Shown: one piece after another, positions 1-8,616 of the stretch
Layout of the letters: each line of letters starts with the position of its first letter
How positions within the stretch are numbered: position 1 is the first letter of the stretch
Source: Parabacteroides sp. 52
Lineage (GTDB): Bacteria > Bacteroidota > Bacteroidia > Bacteroidales > Tannerellaceae
Assembly: GCF_010500925.1 (NCBI RefSeq)
Contig: NZ_QVMG01000004.1
Coordinates: 81,411-145,410 of the forward strand
DNA: 64,000 bases
Reading direction: 5' to 3'
Program-made: the position numbers and the translations under genes
Notes under the pieces: model-generated
Database searches by the model: none
What the model was told of the DNA's origin: nothing
What the model saw: the letters and a program-made list of their open reading frames with translations, nothing else

Positions 1-38
1 TGGTTTTATTTATTTTTTCTTTCGCCATTCTTTTTCTG

Positions 39-2171
39 TTAAGAAGATAAACCTTTCATCGATAACTGCACACGTTTGCGTACCAGATCCACACTGAGCA
101 CCTTCACTTTTACATGCTGGTGAATAGAAACAACTTGCGTGGGATCACTGATAAAGCGGTCCGCCAATTCGGAGATATGCACCAATCCGTTTTCTTTGAT
201 GCCTATATCGACAAAGCAACCGAAGTTCGTTATATTCGTGACGATGCCCGGCAGTACAATCCCTTCGTGCAGGTTTTCAATCGTCTTTATCGTCGGGTCG
301 AAGGCAAATACCTGGATCGCCTGGCGGGGGTCACGCCCCGGTTTATCCAATTCCTCCATGATGTCGAGTAAGGTAGGCATACCTACTTTGGCGTTGGTGT
401 AATTTTCCAGTTTCAGTTTTTTCTTACGCTCTTTGTCGTTTATCAGGTCGGTCACAGAACATTGCAGGTCTTTGGCCATCTGTTCCACGATGACATAGCT
501 TTCGGGATGAACCGCAGAGTTATCCAAAGGGTTCTTACCTCCCTGGATGCGTAAGAAGCCGGCACTTTGTTCAAAGGCCTTTTCTCCCATCCGGGGTACT
601 TTCAACAGTTCACGGCGGGAGTGGAAGGGACCGTTTTCGCTTCTGTACGTCACAATGTTTTGTGCCAATGCAGGACCTAATCCGGAGATATAGGTCAACA
701 GATGTTTACTGGCTGTGTTGACATTGACTCCGACAAGGTTCACGCAACTTTCGACGGTCTGATCCAGACTCTTCTTCAAGGCCGGTTGATCCACATCGTG
801 TTGGTATTGTCCGACCCCAATACTTTTAGGGTCAATTTTAACCAATTCCGCCAGGGGATCCATCAGGCGACGGCCAATGCTGATCGCCCCTCGGACGGTG
901 ACGTCGTAGGTGGGAAACTCTTCCCGGGCGATTTTAGAGGCCGAGTAGATAGAAGCGCCATTTTCGCTGACGACAAATACCTGCACTTTCCGGTCGTATC
1001 GAATCTGGGTAATGAATTGTTCCGTTTCCCGGCTGGCCGTGCCGTTACCGATAGCGATCGCTTCGATGGCGTATGTCTCTACCAGATGGGCTACCTTGGC
1101 AGCCGCCTTTGTTTTTTCCTGCTGTGGAGGATGCGGGTAGATTGTCTCGTTGTGTAATAGGTTTCCCTGGCTATCGAGACAAACCAACTTACAGCCGGTT
1201 CGATAGCCGGGATCTATGCCCAATACCCGTTTTTGTCCCAAGGGGGCAGCCAATAATAACTGCCGGAGGTTCTCGGCAAAAACACGGATGGCTTCTTCGT
1301 CGGCTTTGGCTTTGCTCAGGTGGGTAAATTCTGTTTCGATAGAAGGTTTCAACAGCCTTTTGTAAGCGTCTTCCACCGCCTCTTCGACCAAAAGGGAGCT
1401 GGCATTCTGTCCTTTCACGAAACGATTTTTTAATCGTTCGACCGTCGGTTCTGTCTCCGGGGAGATCGTTACCCGCAGGATGCCTTCCGCTTCTCCCCGG
1501 CGCAGGGCCAGGATGCGGTGGGAGGAAGCCCGTTTCAAGGGTTCGCTGAATGCAAAGTAGTCTTTGTATTTCGCCCCTTCTTCTTCTTTGCCTTTGATTA
1601 CTTTGGCGGTAATCGTGGCGGTATGCGTAAATGAATTCCGTACCGAGTGGCGTGCCCCTTCGTTTTCATTCACCCATTCCGCAATAATATCACAGGCCCC
1701 TTGCAAGGCATCGCCCGTATTTTTAACCTCTCCTTGCACAAAGGCATAGGCCCGGTTTTTGGGATCCGCCTCGTTTTGCATCATCAATATTTTAGCCAAT
1801 GGCTCCAATCCCTTTTTGCGGGCGATCTCTGCCCGGGTGACGCGTTTGGGTTTATAAGGCAGGTAGAGGTCTTCCAGTTCGGTACTATCCCATGATTCTT
1901 CGATGCGTTTCTTTAGTTCGGGCGTGAGTTTGCCCTGTTCTTCGATGGAGTGAAGGATCGTCTCTTTGCGTTTCTCCAGTTCGGTGAATTTATCTAACAG
2001 GTCTTTGATCTGACTGATTTGTACTTCGTCCAATCCTCCGGTAACTTCTTTTCGGTAGCGGCTGATAAAAGGAATGGTGGCTCCTTCTGTTAACAAAGCA
2101 ATTGTTTTTTCAACTTGCCCGGCCGGAATTTGCGATGCCTGGGAGATAAGTGTGTTTATTATGGAATTCAT
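39..2171 (-). CDS. tex: Tex family RNA-binding transcription accessory protein
   Basis: About 710 residues, the usual Tex length. The N-terminal helical Tex region (TIPFISRYRKEVTGGLDE) is followed by the YqgF/RNase H-like domain (VLGIDPGYRTGCKLV), a helix-hairpin-helix region (TYISGLGPALAQNIV) and a C-terminal S1 RNA-binding domain (GIVTNITNFGCFVDIGIKENGLVHISEL). Family members bind nucleic acid and affect transcription; a specific target cannot be read here. The reading frame can be extended to a TTG at 2180, but the ATG at 2171 is preferred because a TATCTTTG promoter box lies at 2195-2202, leaving a leader of about 17 bases. It is divergent from the cyclophilin gene, with a palindromic repeat element between them. 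Function by family is certain; cellular role is general. Confidence 0.95.
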   Translation of the reverse strand: MNSIINTLISQASQIPAGQVEKTIALLTEGATIPFISRYRKEVTGGLDEVQISQIKDLLDKFTELEKRKETILHSIEEQGKLTPELKKRIEESWDSTELEDLYLPYKPKRVTRAEIARKKGLEPLAKILMMQNEADPKNRAYAFVQGEVKNTGDALQGACDIIAEWVNENEGARHSVRNSFTHTATITAKVIKGKEEEGAKYKDYFAFSEPLKRASSHRILALRRGEAEGILRVTISPETEPTVERLKNRFVKGQNASSLLVEEAVEDAYKRLLKPSIETEFTHLSKAKADEEAIRVFAENLRQLLLAAPLGQKRVLGIDPGYRTGCKLVCLDSQGNLLHNETIYPHPPQQEKTKAAAKVAHLVETYAIEAIAIGNGTASRETEQFITQIRYDRKVQVFVVSENGASIYSASKIAREEFPTYDVTVRGAISIGRRLMDPLAELVKIDPKSIGVGQYQHDVDQPALKKSLDQTVESCVNLVGVNVNTASKHLLTYISGLGPALAQNIVTYRSENGPFHSRRELLKVPRMGEKAFEQSAGFLRIQGGKNPLDNSAVHPESYVIVEQMAKDLQCSVTDLINDKERKKKLKLENYTNAKVGMPTLLDIMEELDKPGRDPRQAIQVFAFDPTIKTIENLHEGIVLPGIVTNITNFGCFVDIGIKENGLVHISELADRFISDPTQVVSIHQHVKVKVLSVDLVRKRVQLSMKGLSS

Positions 2172-2194
2172 CTTATTCAATCTCTTTTATGCTC

Positions 2195-2202
2195 CAAAGA
2201 TA
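2195..2202 (-). promoter_or_regulatory. tex promoter -7 box (TATCTTTG)
   Basis: On the minus strand this reads TATCTTTG, a match to the Bacteroidetes primary sigma factor -7 consensus TAnnTTTG. It sits about 24 bases before the tex ATG. No clear -33 element was assigned. Inference from pattern and position only. Confidence 0.55.
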
Positions 2203-2230
2203 ATGGTTTCTTTTACACGAAATCGCTGAC

Positions 2231-2332
2231 AAATAAAATTGCCGACGATCGTCAGCAAAATTGCCGATAATTGTCGGCAATTTTGCTGATATATATCGGC
2301 AATTGTGCTGACAATTATCGGCAATTTTATTT
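2231..2332. repeat. 102-bp element: four palindromic units on a 22-bp period (copy 1)
   Basis: Four 16-base units of form GCYGA-N6-TCRGC occupy 2241-2256, 2263-2278, 2285-2300 and 2307-2322. They are separated by exactly 6 bases each (AAAATT, AATTTT, AATTGT). The ends form a perfect 15-bp inverted repeat: AAATAAAATTGCCGA at 2231-2245 and its complement at 2318-2332. It lies between the divergent tex and cyclophilin genes. No open reading frame is evident. Two further copies occur at 36724 and about 54465. Confidence 0.9.
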
Positions 2333-2459
2333 CGGGGCAGAAAATAGGTATTTATATAGATGATTTCTTTAACTCCTTAGCCTTCTCTGCATCCTTGTCT
2401 TCCTGTCTCCTACCTTCGATAAAATACGCCGAATGCATAAAAAACACTATCTTTAGGCC

Positions 2460-3263
2460 ATGAAAAAGAGTGTATTTATACTTATCGCCTGGGTTTTTGT
2501 ATCCATACCTGTATGGAGCCAGTCAAAGACAGTTACGATTGAAACCAATGTGGGTACGATGAAAGGGATATTGTATGACGATGTATCCAATCATGTGGCG
2601 ACCTTCTGTGAGCGGGCAAACAAAGGTTTATTCAACGGCACGCTCTTTACCCGTGTCATTCCCGAGTTTATGATACAAGGCGGAGCCCCCGATTCAAAGA
2701 ACGCGCCGGCCGGCGTGCGGGTGGGTTATGGAGACAGAAGTGCAGAGATTCTTCCGGAGATGCGACCGCAATACTTCTTCAAGAAAGGTACGATTGCCGC
2801 TCCCCGGCAGAACGATGATATCAACCCGAAGAAAAAATCGGATATGTCGCAGTTCTTTATCGTACAAGGAAAGGTGTACCGGGCAGGCGAACTCGACACC
2901 TTGCAACGAGCAACGAATCTACCCATCAAACGTAAAGCGATGGTCGCATTCTATCAACCGCACAAAATGGAAATGGACAGTCTGAAAACCGCCGACCCGA
3001 AAGAATACAACCGGCGGGTGGTGGAGATCAATCACAAAGTAGATTCTGTTATCCGGGCCACACCGGGCCATCTGTTTTTCACGGACGAACAAATAGAGGC
3101 TTACACCACCCTTGGTGGCAGTCGTCATCTGGAAGGACAATACACCATCTACGGAGAAATAACCGAAGGATTGGATATTATCGACCGGATCGCATCCCAA
3201 CCCCGTGACGCTTACGACCGCCCGAAGAAAGACATTAAAATCGTACGGGTAACCGTTGACTGA
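2460..3263 (+). CDS. Secreted cyclophilin-type peptidyl-prolyl cis-trans isomerase
   Basis: The 267-residue protein begins with a signal peptide (MKKSVFILIAWVFVSIPVWS, cleavage near residue 20), so it should act in the periplasm. The cyclophilin core is visible: TVTIETNVGTMKGILYDD, then FTRVIPEFMIQGG, then SQFFIVQG, and near the C-terminus YTIYGEITEGLDIIDRIA. About 90 residues are inserted between the SQFFIVQG strand and the GEITEGLD segment (residues about 140-225), a pattern seen in Bacteroidales cyclophilins. It would catalyse proline isomerisation during folding of exported proteins. A TATCTTTA box lies just before the ATG. It is followed 40 bases later by an unknown small gene on the same strand. 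Confidence 0.93.
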   Translation: MKKSVFILIAWVFVSIPVWSQSKTVTIETNVGTMKGILYDDVSNHVATFCERANKGLFNGTLFTRVIPEFMIQGGAPDSKNAPAGVRVGYGDRSAEILPEMRPQYFFKKGTIAAPRQNDDINPKKKSDMSQFFIVQGKVYRAGELDTLQRATNLPIKRKAMVAFYQPHKMEMDSLKTADPKEYNRRVVEINHKVDSVIRATPGHLFFTDEQIEAYTTLGGSRHLEGQYTIYGEITEGLDIIDRIASQPRDAYDRPKKDIKIVRVTVD

Positions 3264-3303
3264 GAATTACAATTAATCCCTAAACACTTATCACTCATAA
3301 AAT

Positions 3304-3702
3304 ATGCTGCGTCGTGATTTTATAATGGTTCAGATTGAGGAGTTAGGCAAAATAATTGCGCAACTGATCGCGCAACGAAACAACAATGCCGCCCGTCATA
3401 TTCCCGTACAGATACAAACAGTCTATGACTCCCTCAAACTGGATAAGGAGTTTTTACTGACTGCTGCTCCCCAAGATATCCGTAACTTCCTGGATCAGGA
3501 AGACAGTGGAGGGACATTGCGTATGGAAATAGCAATCAAAGGATTGATCGAAGAAAGTTTTTACGTCGAGCCTGCTGAGCGAAAGAAACTTTTACTTCGG
3601 GCAAAAGAATTACTGGAATATCTGCAAGCAACCGATCATACTTTTTCGTTCGAACGCATCAATCAGCTGAATGAAATAGAAGAATGGCTGCATGAGATCT
3701 AA
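3304..3702 (+). CDS. Small protein of unknown function, DUF6483-like
   Basis: A 132-residue soluble, mostly helical and charged protein without signal peptide or membrane segment. The N-terminus (LRRDFIMVQIEELGKIIAQL) resembles, from memory, the start of DUF6483 family proteins; this is a recollection and not a search. The rest is leucine-rich helices with many Glu and Lys (ERKKLLLRAKELLEYLQ), suggesting a tetratricopeptide-like or helical bundle fold. It follows the cyclophilin gene by 40 bases and may share its transcript. It ends 6 bases from the convergent sulfatase gene. No function is assigned. Confidence 0.75.
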   Translation: MLRRDFIMVQIEELGKIIAQLIAQRNNNAARHIPVQIQTVYDSLKLDKEFLLTAAPQDIRNFLDQEDSGGTLRMEIAIKGLIEESFYVEPAERKKLLLRAKELLEYLQATDHTFSFERINQLNEIEEWLHEI

Positions 3703-3708
3703 TCACTT

Positions 3709-5247
3709 TCAGATCTCATCCGGCCAGGGCACAGCTTTTCCCGTTGCCTTGAATGATGGACGTTGAGCTTCTCTGATACGTAATTCTTCTCCTAATAACC
3801 GGGAAAGCTGAATGGCTCGTTCAGGCTCTTTTTCTATCAGATTTTCTTTCTCCCCTATATCCGTAGGAATGTGAAAAAGTTCCTTCTTTCCTGTTTCATA
3901 ATAATAGATCAATTTCCAATCGTCTTGCCGGATCGTGCAGGAAGGGCCGATACCGGGACCGGTATTTCCCCATAGATTCGGGAAGTTCCATATCAGACTA
4001 CGTCCGGCGGAAGGGTTACCCGTTTGCGTTAATAAAGGTACGAAGCTGATACCATCCGTTGTTTGTACGGTTTGATAATCACTAACTCCGGCCATTTCCA
4101 GGATCGTTGGAAAGAAATCTTCGATCAACAGGTATTTATCAGATTTACTTCCAGCCTTAACCTTTGCGGGCCAACTGACAATCATCGGTTCGCGGATTCC
4201 TCCTTCATACGCCGAGCCTTTGCCGCTATTGAGCGGCGCATTCTGTGTATGCAACGCACCGTCTCTCCATGCGGCGGTAGACGAGAGACCCCCATTATCC
4301 GACATAAAGAGCAGAATAGTGTTATCCGCCAGTTTATTTTCCTCCAGGTAATCCATCAGGTCGCCCAGGCTTTTGTCCATTCCTTCGATCAACGAGGCAT
4401 AAGCGGCTTCTTTTTCCGTCAGTCCTTTTTCGATATACTTCGGGAAGAAACGCATATCCTTATCGATAGGGATATGAATGGCATAATGCGAGAGATAAAG
4501 GAAGAACGGCTGTTCGTATTGTTGCGCTTTGTCGAGCGCTTTACAAGCTTCCCGTGTCAATACTTCGGTAACGAATATATCTTCTCCCCAATAGGCTTCC
4601 AGGCCGGGGATTGCAAACCGGGGATTCGCTTTACCATCGGTCCGGTTTCCGAAATTCGCCTCACCCAGGTAACTGGCTAATCCGCCACCGGCATGCCCGG
4701 CGATATTCACTTCAAAACCGAAGTGATGGGGATTCTCTCCCGGTGTATCAACCGCTCCCCAATGGGCTTTCCCGCAGTGGATCGTATGAAACCCGTTGTC
4801 TTTCAGTAATTGCGGAAGCGAAGTCACCTGCGTGGTACGAGGGATGCCTCCGACTTGTGCCAGTCCGTTTACATTCCATGCGGGGAAGAGAAGCGTTTCG
4901 CTCTCCAGGTCGGTCGATCCGTTCTTGGGATAAGTCCAGTTGGTCACCCGGTGGCGTGCGGCATTCATGCCGGTCAACAAACTGCACCGGCTGGGCGAAC
5001 TCACACTCGATGCATAGGCTTGTGTAAATAGCATGCCTTGCTTTGCCAGCCGTTCCATATTCGGAGTTTCATATATCTCGTTATAAGCGGTTTGCTCCGT
5101 CCAGAAAGGAAGGGATGTATCCTGCCATCCCATATCGTCCACCAGGAAAACAATGATATTGGGACGGTTGTCCTTTTTCTCATTTTCCTGTGCAAAAACA
5201 CACTGGAAAGGGACCGCCAGAAGCGGAAGTAGGAGTGTTTTATTCAT
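3709..5247 (-). CDS. Secreted S1-family sulfatase (serine type), PUL1
   Basis: 512 residues with a signal peptide ending near FQCVFAQ (residue 20). The alkaline phosphatase-like sulfatase fold is shown by the metal site LVDDMGW (residues 35-41), the maturation motif S-S-P-S-R at residues 83-87 followed by LLTG, and the metal-binding segment FMSDNGG. The catalytic formylglycine should form from Ser83, so an anaerobic radical-SAM maturase (anSME) is needed; none is in this window. It hydrolyses sulfate esters, probably on host glycans given the SusC/SusD context. The exact S1 subfamily cannot be fixed by eye; the S-S-P-S-R then ARHRVTNW signature is shared with the next gene, so both may be related subfamilies. 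It is the last gene of the minus-strand PUL1 run. Confidence 0.93.
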   Translation of the reverse strand: MNKTLLLPLLAVPFQCVFAQENEKKDNRPNIIVFLVDDMGWQDTSLPFWTEQTAYNEIYETPNMERLAKQGMLFTQAYASSVSSPSRCSLLTGMNAARHRVTNWTYPKNGSTDLESETLLFPAWNVNGLAQVGGIPRTTQVTSLPQLLKDNGFHTIHCGKAHWGAVDTPGENPHHFGFEVNIAGHAGGGLASYLGEANFGNRTDGKANPRFAIPGLEAYWGEDIFVTEVLTREACKALDKAQQYEQPFFLYLSHYAIHIPIDKDMRFFPKYIEKGLTEKEAAYASLIEGMDKSLGDLMDYLEENKLADNTILLFMSDNGGLSSTAAWRDGALHTQNAPLNSGKGSAYEGGIREPMIVSWPAKVKAGSKSDKYLLIEDFFPTILEMAGVSDYQTVQTTDGISFVPLLTQTGNPSAGRSLIWNFPNLWGNTGPGIGPSCTIRQDDWKLIYYYETGKKELFHIPTDIGEKENLIEKEPERAIQLSRLLGEELRIREAQRPSFKATGKAVPWPDEI

Positions 5248-5348
5248 CGTATTTATATGTCTGAGGTATTGTGTAAATTGGCATCAAATGTATAAAAAAC
5301 AAAGGACTACTTTGCATTTTGTATGCAGAAGTAATCCTTTATTGAGTT

Positions 5349-6929
5349 CTAATCCATAGTAAAACTTCCCCACCAATCGGCATTGGGTCGGTAGTGGTTA
5401 TCGAGCATTTCCATTCGTTGCTTCTCCAGTCTTTCTTTTACCTGGGTTTGCTGTTTTTGTTTGTAGGCTCTTTCCTGAACCGGGTCGTATTGCGGATCGG
5501 GCACCGGATAACGGGCATCGACATCGGTCAACCATACGGCCAGTTTCTTACCGAGATACTCCACTTTGTCGGGATATTGGGCATTGAGCGGTTCCGCTTC
5601 AGACGGATCGATACGCAGATTGTATAATTCGTCTCTGTTGTCCTCGTAATAATGGATGAGTTTCCAGTCGCCGTCACGGATTACCGAAGAAGGTTCCCCG
5701 CCTTGGTTTCCATAATGTGGATAATGCCAGTACAAAGCACGTGGAGCAATCGTTTGTCCTTCGACTAATAGCGGTCGGATCGATACGCCGTCGACATGCT
5801 GTTCAGGCAATAAAGGTAATCCGGCCATATCAAGAAAAGTAGGAAAAAAGTCGGCGCCCGTCACCGGCACATCACATGTTGACCCCGGCTCTTTGCATCC
5901 GGGATACTGCATCAACAACGGCACCCGGAAACCACCTTCCCATTGCCGGCCTTTCCCACCACGCAAAGGCAGGTTGCTCGTTGCGTAGGCATCACCCGAA
6001 GAGACGCCACCGTTATCGCTGGTGAAGACAATGATCGTATTTTTATCCAACCCGAGTTCTTCGAGTTTGTTTAATACCAACCCTACTGCATCGTCCATCT
6101 GACGGATCAGTCCGGCATATACCGGATTGTCCTGGTGTTGACGCACGGCAAGGGTGCGATCTACAACGAAACCTTCATCCGCCACCCCGTTTTCAACGGC
6201 TTTATTGCGGAAATAACGCCAGTTCTGTTCGTTTGTTTCCAAAGGAGCATGCACGGCATAAAAAGAGAGGTAAGCGAAGAACGGTTGTTTCTTATTGCGT
6301 TTCGCATGAGTTTCAATAAAAGAGGCTGTTTCAGCAGCCAATCGGATCGATAGGTTTTCCCCTTGTGGCCCGTCATTCATTTTCGGATTCTTATAAGGAG
6401 AAAAATAGCCTCCCGGAGGAGAGCCGGCATCGTGTCCGCCGATATTGATATCGAACCCATGATCTTCGGGAGACGATCCTTCGCCTCCCAGATGCCATTT
6501 GCCAGCCATAAAGGTTTTGTACCCCTGCTCACGCAAGGCTTCCGGCAGCGTGATATCTTCCAAGGCCAGTTGACGGGCATATGCAGCGGGTAAAAGTTTC
6601 GAGTGACGCCCATTGCGCCGCCAGTTTTCTCCCGTAGCCTCTCCGATCCAGTTGGTTATGCCGTGTCGTGCGGTATATTTACCTGTCATAATACTCGCCC
6701 GGGAAGGGCTCGACACCTGACAGGCAGCATATCCTTGGGTGAAGTTTACTCCTTTTTGCGCGATACGATCGATATTGGGCGACTCATAATAGTTACTTCC
6801 GGTACAAGACAGATCGCGCCATCCCAGATCATCGGCCAGGATAAACAGGATATTCGGCTGCTTATCCCTGGCTGCAACCGATGATAGGGCAGCCAGGGAA
6901 AGACCAAGTACTAATGATGTTCTTTTCAT
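5349..6929 (-). CDS. Secreted S1-family sulfatase (serine type), PUL1
   Basis: 526 residues with a signal peptide (SLAALSSVAA, cleavage near residue 20). Metal site LADDLGW at about 31-37; maturation motif S-S-P-S-R at residues 73-77 followed by MTGKYTARHGITNW; second metal segment FTSDNGG. The predicted formylglycine residue is Ser73. The C-terminal part carries the usual WHYPHYGNQGG and DWKLIHYYED sulfatase segments. It is related to, but clearly distinct from, the neighbouring sulfatase, so the two probably remove sulfate at different positions or from different sugars. It lies about 50 bases downstream of the SusD gene and 101 bases upstream of the next sulfatase. Substrate is inferred from context only. 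Confidence 0.94.
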   Translation of the reverse strand: MKRTSLVLGLSLAALSSVAARDKQPNILFILADDLGWRDLSCTGSNYYESPNIDRIAQKGVNFTQGYAACQVSSPSRASIMTGKYTARHGITNWIGEATGENWRRNGRHSKLLPAAYARQLALEDITLPEALREQGYKTFMAGKWHLGGEGSSPEDHGFDINIGGHDAGSPPGGYFSPYKNPKMNDGPQGENLSIRLAAETASFIETHAKRNKKQPFFAYLSFYAVHAPLETNEQNWRYFRNKAVENGVADEGFVVDRTLAVRQHQDNPVYAGLIRQMDDAVGLVLNKLEELGLDKNTIIVFTSDNGGVSSGDAYATSNLPLRGGKGRQWEGGFRVPLLMQYPGCKEPGSTCDVPVTGADFFPTFLDMAGLPLLPEQHVDGVSIRPLLVEGQTIAPRALYWHYPHYGNQGGEPSSVIRDGDWKLIHYYEDNRDELYNLRIDPSEAEPLNAQYPDKVEYLGKKLAVWLTDVDARYPVPDPQYDPVQERAYKQKQQTQVKERLEKQRMEMLDNHYRPNADWWGSFTMD

Positions 6930-6981
6930 ACACTTTTTTTAGGGTTTGAGAGTTCCCGGAAGTTCCAGGAGCTTTGCGGGA

Positions 6982-8604
6982 TCATTGCCAGCCGGGGTTT
7001 TGTTTCAATTCAGGGTTCAAGGACAATTCGCGCAACGGCAAGGGGAAGAGATAATGCTTTGCCGGGTCGAAAGAACGGGAACTACCGGATTGCACAATGA
7101 TATAACCTTCTTCATCCAGGTTAATATCCTTTCCGGGAATCATTCCCGAATACGCATCCCGGTCGAACTTCGCACCCAAAATAGCCTGAGGCAGTTCGGT
7201 TTCCGCCGTTTTCCAACGAATAATATCGTCGTAGCGCAGACATTCGCTGGCCAGCTCCACTCTTCTTTCCCGGCGGATCTCTTCGCGCATACTCAAGCCA
7301 TTTGCATTGACAAAAGCATTGGTTAATGCCGGCAATTTATCCGGATGATTGGCAAAACGATTACGCAACGCGTTTACGGATATATCCAGGTCGGCATCCG
7401 AAATTTTGTCTTCCAGTTCATAAGTCGCTTCCGCATAGATCAATAATACTTCCGCATAACGGATCAGGATCTCATCGATACGCGATTGCATATTGGTGTA
7501 GGAATCTTCATCACCGTATTTCTTGAACATATATCCGGTACGTGTCTGGTTCGCCAGGTTCGGCAGGAAGGGAGACCCCATAAAAGAATCACCGGGTTTC
7601 CACAGGGTAAGTGCCATACGCGGGTCACGATTCTCAAACTCTTTCCCTGCCGGAAGATATTCCACCGAATAAGATGATTTTCCTACCGGCAGACCATCCT
7701 TGCACAAGAATGCATCGGCCAGGACCTTTGTAGGTTCCTGTTTGAAGTCGACAATCACCCCACGGATCCGGCTGTTATAGGTATTTGCTTCTTCCGAATA
7801 GCGGTAAGAGAGAATATGCTCTTTGGAATCTTCTCCCGGAAGCAAGAACAGGTTTCTATAATCCGCATACAATCCGTATTCATTGGAGTCGATCAATCGT
7901 TTAGCAGCCTCTTTTGCTTTCTGTAGGTAAAGAGCCGTGTTTCCCTGTCCGTGAAATTTATAGTAAGTACCGTAATACAGACATACCCGTGCCATAAAAG
8001 CCTGCACAACACCTTTGTTGATACGTCCCACATCCGTAGATAACTTACTCTTCAATGGGATATGCTTCTCCGCAAACTCAAGGTCTTCAACCATTTTTTC
8101 CAGAATCATGTCCTTATTGTCGCTGGGGGCATAGAGCTCAGGTGAATCGAGGTCCAAGGTCTCCGTTATATAAGGGACATTTCCAAAACGTTTAATCAGG
8201 TTGAAATAATTGTAAGCACGGAAGAAACGGGCTTCACCGGCATAACGGTTCTTGATGGCATCACTTACCTGTGCCTGCTCATAATTCTTCAGGAAATCAT
8301 TCGTTATACGAATAACCGCATACGAATCCGACCAGATCGCATCGCTGTTGGAAGGGGTTAATGTACCCGAGCTCACATGGTTCCCTACGTTGGCAAAGCA
8401 ATCGGCCGACTGGATATCCAGGTCCCAGGAACGATTCATCTTATTGTAGCAAAAGTTAACTGCCATGCGCAGGTCTTTTTCTGTGTTCCAGAAAGAAGAA
8501 GGCGACAGGCTGGTCAGTGGTTCGCGATCGAGAAATCCGCTGCATCCGTTGACAGACAAGATAAGAGCCAGGATGCCGGCATATAGTATATTTTCTTTTT
8601 TCAT
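6982..8604 (-). CDS. SusD/RagB-family outer-membrane glycan-binding lipoprotein (PUL1)
   Basis: 540 residues with a lipoprotein signal: the lipobox ends at Cys21 (LSVNGC). The mature start (SGFLDREPLTSLSPSSFW) and the internal segments (ARFFRAYNYFNLIKRFGNVP, EILIRYAEVLLIYAEA, RRERRVELASECLRYDDIIRW) are typical of SusD proteins. These are surface lipoproteins that cap the cognate SusC transporter and bind the incoming oligosaccharide. It starts 12 bases after the SusC stop, so the two are co-transcribed. The ligand is unknown; the sulfatases downstream suggest a sulfated glycan. Confidence 0.96.
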   Translation of the reverse strand: MKKENILYAGILALILSVNGCSGFLDREPLTSLSPSSFWNTEKDLRMAVNFCYNKMNRSWDLDIQSADCFANVGNHVSSGTLTPSNSDAIWSDSYAVIRITNDFLKNYEQAQVSDAIKNRYAGEARFFRAYNYFNLIKRFGNVPYITETLDLDSPELYAPSDNKDMILEKMVEDLEFAEKHIPLKSKLSTDVGRINKGVVQAFMARVCLYYGTYYKFHGQGNTALYLQKAKEAAKRLIDSNEYGLYADYRNLFLLPGEDSKEHILSYRYSEEANTYNSRIRGVIVDFKQEPTKVLADAFLCKDGLPVGKSSYSVEYLPAGKEFENRDPRMALTLWKPGDSFMGSPFLPNLANQTRTGYMFKKYGDEDSYTNMQSRIDEILIRYAEVLLIYAEATYELEDKISDADLDISVNALRNRFANHPDKLPALTNAFVNANGLSMREEIRRERRVELASECLRYDDIIRWKTAETELPQAILGAKFDRDAYSGMIPGKDINLDEEGYIIVQSGSSRSFDPAKHYLFPLPLRELSLNPELKQNPGWQ

Positions 8605-8616
8605 GATTGTTGTGAT

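Noticed and set aside
2231..2332. CRISPR array at the 22-bp periodic repeats
   Set aside because: Repeats are 16-base palindromes with 6-base spacers, far shorter than CRISPR spacers, and there are no cas genes.
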